A stretch of 64,000 nucleotides of DNA, from NCBI RefSeq assembly GCF_007859855.1, contig NZ_SJPK01000003.1, forward strand, positions 590,695 to 654,694, read 5' to 3'. The first letter of the stretch is position 1. The number at the start of each line of letters is the position of its first letter. Both the position numbers and the translations under genes were made by a program. Below the pieces are notes generated by a model. That model searched no databases. It was given only the letters and a program-made list of their open reading frames with translations, and was not told the DNA's origin. Below are positions 61,925 through 64,000 of the stretch, piece by piece. The stretch comes from Allorhodopirellula solitaria (GTDB taxonomy: Bacteria; Planctomycetota; Planctomycetia; Pirellulales; Pirellulaceae).

Positions 61925-62155
61925 ACGTTGGAGCGAGAACCTACTGTCGCTGCCGTTCCGACAGCAATCCGGCCGTTTTAGCCGATAGACCACCGCGGAT
62001 GGCGGGTGAAAGCGGTCCTGTTTTTCTGCCGCCGATTCTCTGAATGACGACTGCCAGCCGGTCGGTCGGTGGCGGAAATTTTGGTCCAGGCGCGGAACAT
62101 CTGCTAGACTCGAAGAGATGAGTTAGCAACACACGATGAATAAGTGTCGGTTTTT

Positions 62156-62210
62156 GTAGTGGACGAGGCGACGAGTCCAGCGGCTTTGGACTCGTCGTCT
62201 CGTCCACTAC
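62156..62210. repeat. 55-bp palindromic repeat (24-bp arms, 7-nt loop)
   Basis: Arms 62156-62179 and 62187-62210, one mismatch, core GTAGTGGACGAG, loop GCGGCTT. Transcribed, it would form a very stable hairpin; it may be a REP/REPIN-type element or the terminator of the metal transporter operon. Confidence 0.75.
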
Positions 62211-62247
62211 GACAGAAATGGATCGTGCGTTGCTTAGCCACTTTTTG

Positions 62248-62546
62248 GCTCATCCGACGGAAGCGTGCGCGGAGCACAGGGGGAAGGTTTTTTGAGGCAT
62301 GGCTCTCGTATCCAATGATCGTTCAAAAATGCGTCCCTGACGAACAAACGCTCGCCAGGGACCGACAACACCATTGGCGTACCGTCGACCGAGATATCCC
62401 TTGCCAAGCCAGCACCTCTGCAGAGCTCGGCTCCGTTTCTCCCGGCAGCTCCAGTCTAACATCCACTATCACCTCCGACAAATCAATCATTGGATACTGG
62501 AGCCATGCCTCCAAAACCTCCAACGCACGCTTCCGTCGGATGAGCC
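62248..62546. mobile_element. MITE-like element, copy C
   Basis: About 299 bp with ends GCTCATCCGACGGAAGCGTG and its reverse complement (62524-62546). Subterminal AGGCATGGCTCTCGTATCC and its partner on the right extend the inverted repeat to about 70 bp with gaps. Best-preserved copy. Confidence 0.8.
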
Positions 62547-62632
62547 CACTTTTTTCTGTGCAACGAAAGCGATCCCGCGTCCGATGAGCGAGTTAGACGC
62601 TCGTTGATGGAACCCAAGAACAGGATACAGCG

Positions 62633-62890
62633 ATGTATAATCAATCGACTCGTGCCCAGTGGTCAGGCAAACGCACCAGTCACCGCGCGGGCGTCGTTGC
62701 CAATGGCTATAGGAACCTCATCTCTGGCGTCGAAGCGGAGGCGCGGCAAGAGGTCACTGCCAAGTACGCTGAGCAATGGAAGTCGGCAGGTTGGCTCGGC
62801 CGTTGGAGGCTCCAACGCCTCATGGATGCTGAAATCGAGGAACTTGCAATCAAACGGTTCCCCAAGGTATCGCAAGACACGATGTTTTAG
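62633..62890 (+). CDS. Small hypothetical protein
   Basis: 85 aa, ATG 62633 with AGGA about 7 nt upstream. Basic N-terminus (MYNQSTRAQWSGKRTSHRAG), then a helical Glu/Ala-rich part (AEARQEVTAKYAEQWKSAGW), no signal. It is flanked by repeats, and codon use looks normal by eye. Not recognised; could be real or chance. Confidence 0.5.
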   Translation: MYNQSTRAQWSGKRTSHRAGVVANGYRNLISGVEAEARQEVTAKYAEQWKSAGWLGRWRLQRLMDAEIEELAIKRFPKVSQDTMF

Positions 62891-63158
62891 CATTGTTAGC
62901 GGCAATGGGTAGTGAACCCGCCTCAAACTTAGGCAGCACCTGCGTAGGATCGTCGCAGTCGGCCAGACCCGCTGGGCAAATCTTCGCTGTGAACTGAATC
63001 CTCCTCCGGCAAATCATGTGAAAGCGAGTCAACGGCAACGATTCCTGGTGAAGAACCGCTCGAATACGCCTTGACCAACGGTTAAGCCAGAGGACTGGTT
63101 CGTTTAGAAGCCTTTCCGAAAAGGCAAATATCGCCTTCCGGCAAGGCTGTAAAAAATG

Positions 63159-63743
63159 GCTCATCCGACGGAAGCGTGCGGCCGACGTTTTCAAGGCATG
63201 GCTCCCGTATCCAAGGATTTATTTTTGGGAGGTGATTATCAATGTTAGACTGGCACTGCCGGGAGAACCGGAGCCAAGCTCGAATGGCGTGGACATAAGC
63301 GATTGCCGCATGTGAAACATCCTTCCGTCGAGCCTGTCTCGGCGGAGGAACCAACTGGCAGCTACTGAAAAAATGCGAAGTAGAAACGGTGCTCCGTCTC
63401 GGGCTTGCCCCGGCGGTCACACGACTTGATTCGCTGATTCCGCCGGGACAAGCCCGGAGCGAAGATCGATCTGGCGAGGGCGTTTTGCTGGTAGCTTGCA
63501 GTTGCCACTCCGCCCGGACAAGCCGGACGGAAGCGAAAACAGATGCCCGTGAAACTCGAGTAAATCTGCTTAAGTCCACGCCATTCGAGCCGAGCTCTGC
63601 AGAGGTGCTGGCTTGGCAAGGGGTATCTCGGTCGCCAGCGTTTCCCTGCAAAAGCGGTACGCCAATGGTGTTGTCGGTCCCTGGCGAGCGTTTGTTCGTC
63701 AGGGACGCATTTTTGAACGATCATTGGATACGAGAGCCATGCC
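63159..63743. mobile_element. MITE-like element, copy D, interrupted and truncated
   Basis: It begins with GCTCATCCGACGGAAGCGTG at 63159; inner sequence is the reverse complement of the right half of copy A up to 63275. It resumes at about 63591 (CGAGCTCTGCAGAGG) to 63743, then stops before the second terminal repeat. The middle is occupied by another inverted-repeat element and the right end is lost at the putative IS border. Confidence 0.7.
63276..63590. mobile_element. Second small inverted-repeat element nested in copy D
   Basis: Perfect 17-bp inverted repeats GCTCGAATGGCGTGGAC (63278-63294) and its reverse complement (63574-63590). GAGCC occurs at both junctions (63271-63275 and 63587-63591) and may be a 5-bp target duplication. 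No coding gene; contains CGGGCTTGCCCCGGCGG-like GC-rich palindromic stretches. Confidence 0.65.
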
Positions 63744-64000
63744 TGGTATGTCCCCAAGTTAGCCTAAAAAACTACCAGGGGCGCATTCTGAGTGCTTTCA
63801 TTGAAGGAATTCACTTTCCCTTCAATCAAGGAACTCCGATATGGCAATCGCCACCAAGAAACGTTCGTCAAAATCGTCAAAATCCAATCAGGCCCGTTAC
63901 ATCGGCAAGCCAGCTGGGGTGATTCAGCAGCGAGTCGAGGCGGTCGGTCCCTCTCACTTTGGTGTCGTTTCGGTCGACTGCGCCAAACGCAGATCCAAGT
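63744..64000 (+). mobile_element. Left end of a probable insertion sequence
   Basis: Similarity to copy D ends abruptly at 63743; from 63744 the sequence leads directly into a transposase-like gene. The element continues past the window edge. The left border is inferred from the break in repeat similarity. Confidence 0.5.
63841..64000 (+). CDS. Transposase N-terminus (possibly IS110 type), cut by the window
   Basis: 53 codons visible. ATG 63841 with AAGGA 8 nt upstream. A Lys/Ser-rich start, then SHFGVVSVDCAKRRSK, resembling the start of an RNase-H-like DEDD domain (a V-D-x-(A/S)-K motif as in IS110). Too short to classify firmly. Confidence 0.5.
   Translation, partial: MAIATKKRSSKSSKSNQARYIGKPAGVIQQRVEAVGPSHFGVVSVDCAKRRSK

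Noticed and set aside
63389..63922. 177-codon plus ORF over the nested elements
   Set aside because: It crosses three element borders and overlaps the transposase start in another frame.

Overview
The window reads as a chromosomal segment of a planctomycete of the Pirellulaceae (Rhodopirellula/Novipirellula-like). The evidence is the gene content: paired DUF1549/DUF1553 and DUF1501 proteins with planctomycete cytochrome-C domains, DUF1559 pseudopilin-like proteins paired with small lipoproteins, a Gln tRNA without encoded CCA, and many short palindromic and MITE-like repeats. This is inferred from protein families, not from a marker gene.

Layout. 1-3997: right end of an integrative element (primase/RepA-type ATPase cut by the window edge, a repeat-rich spacer, a tyrosine integrase) abutting tRNA-Gln, whose antisense strand supplies the integrase C-terminus. 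4122-11162: DUF1501 and a giant WD40/cytochrome/DUF1549/DUF1553 protein. 11409-13900: MntR-type regulator and a coupled TPR operon. 15005-20214: a probable metal-handling operon (Cys/His-rich exported protein, DUF1559, lipoprotein, PQQ/EF-hand propeller with His-rich linker, AztD-like propeller). 20535-23356: DUF1611 (DgcN-like) and a second DUF1559/lipoprotein pair. 23458-37160: Tad/Flp pilus locus with two tandem units of Cys/His-rich protein plus Flp pilin, each preceded by a MITE-like repeat, then cpaA, tadE, a triple-size cpaB, tadG, cpaE, cpaF, tadB, tadC and DUF192. 37218-45197: genes typical of zinc stress (NicO-type transporter, zinc-independent FolE2, COG0523 GTPase, MerC-like protein, Fur-family regulator) plus a prepilin-peptidase-like protein. 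45396-48618: second Tad locus (secretin, Gly-rich lipoprotein, TadD-like TPR). 49072-56154: DUF58, transglutaminase-like, MoxR, lipoprotein, COG0701 permease and a second MerC-like protein in one operon. 56480-61924: a fourth Cys/His-rich gene divergent from a TroABCD-type metal ABC transporter whose two permeases both carry DtxR-like cytoplasmic tails. 61925-64000: repeats, a small ORF, and nested mobile elements ending in a partial transposase.

How it fits together. Metal homeostasis and Tad pilus genes are interleaved, and a palindrome TGGTCSGACCA (or a 10/11 match) lies upstream of three Cys/His-rich genes, both Flp pilin genes and the secretin operon; the copy at 57052 also lies upstream of the metal ABC transporter. 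I take this to be an undescribed operator or promoter element and the best candidate here for a new regulatory system.
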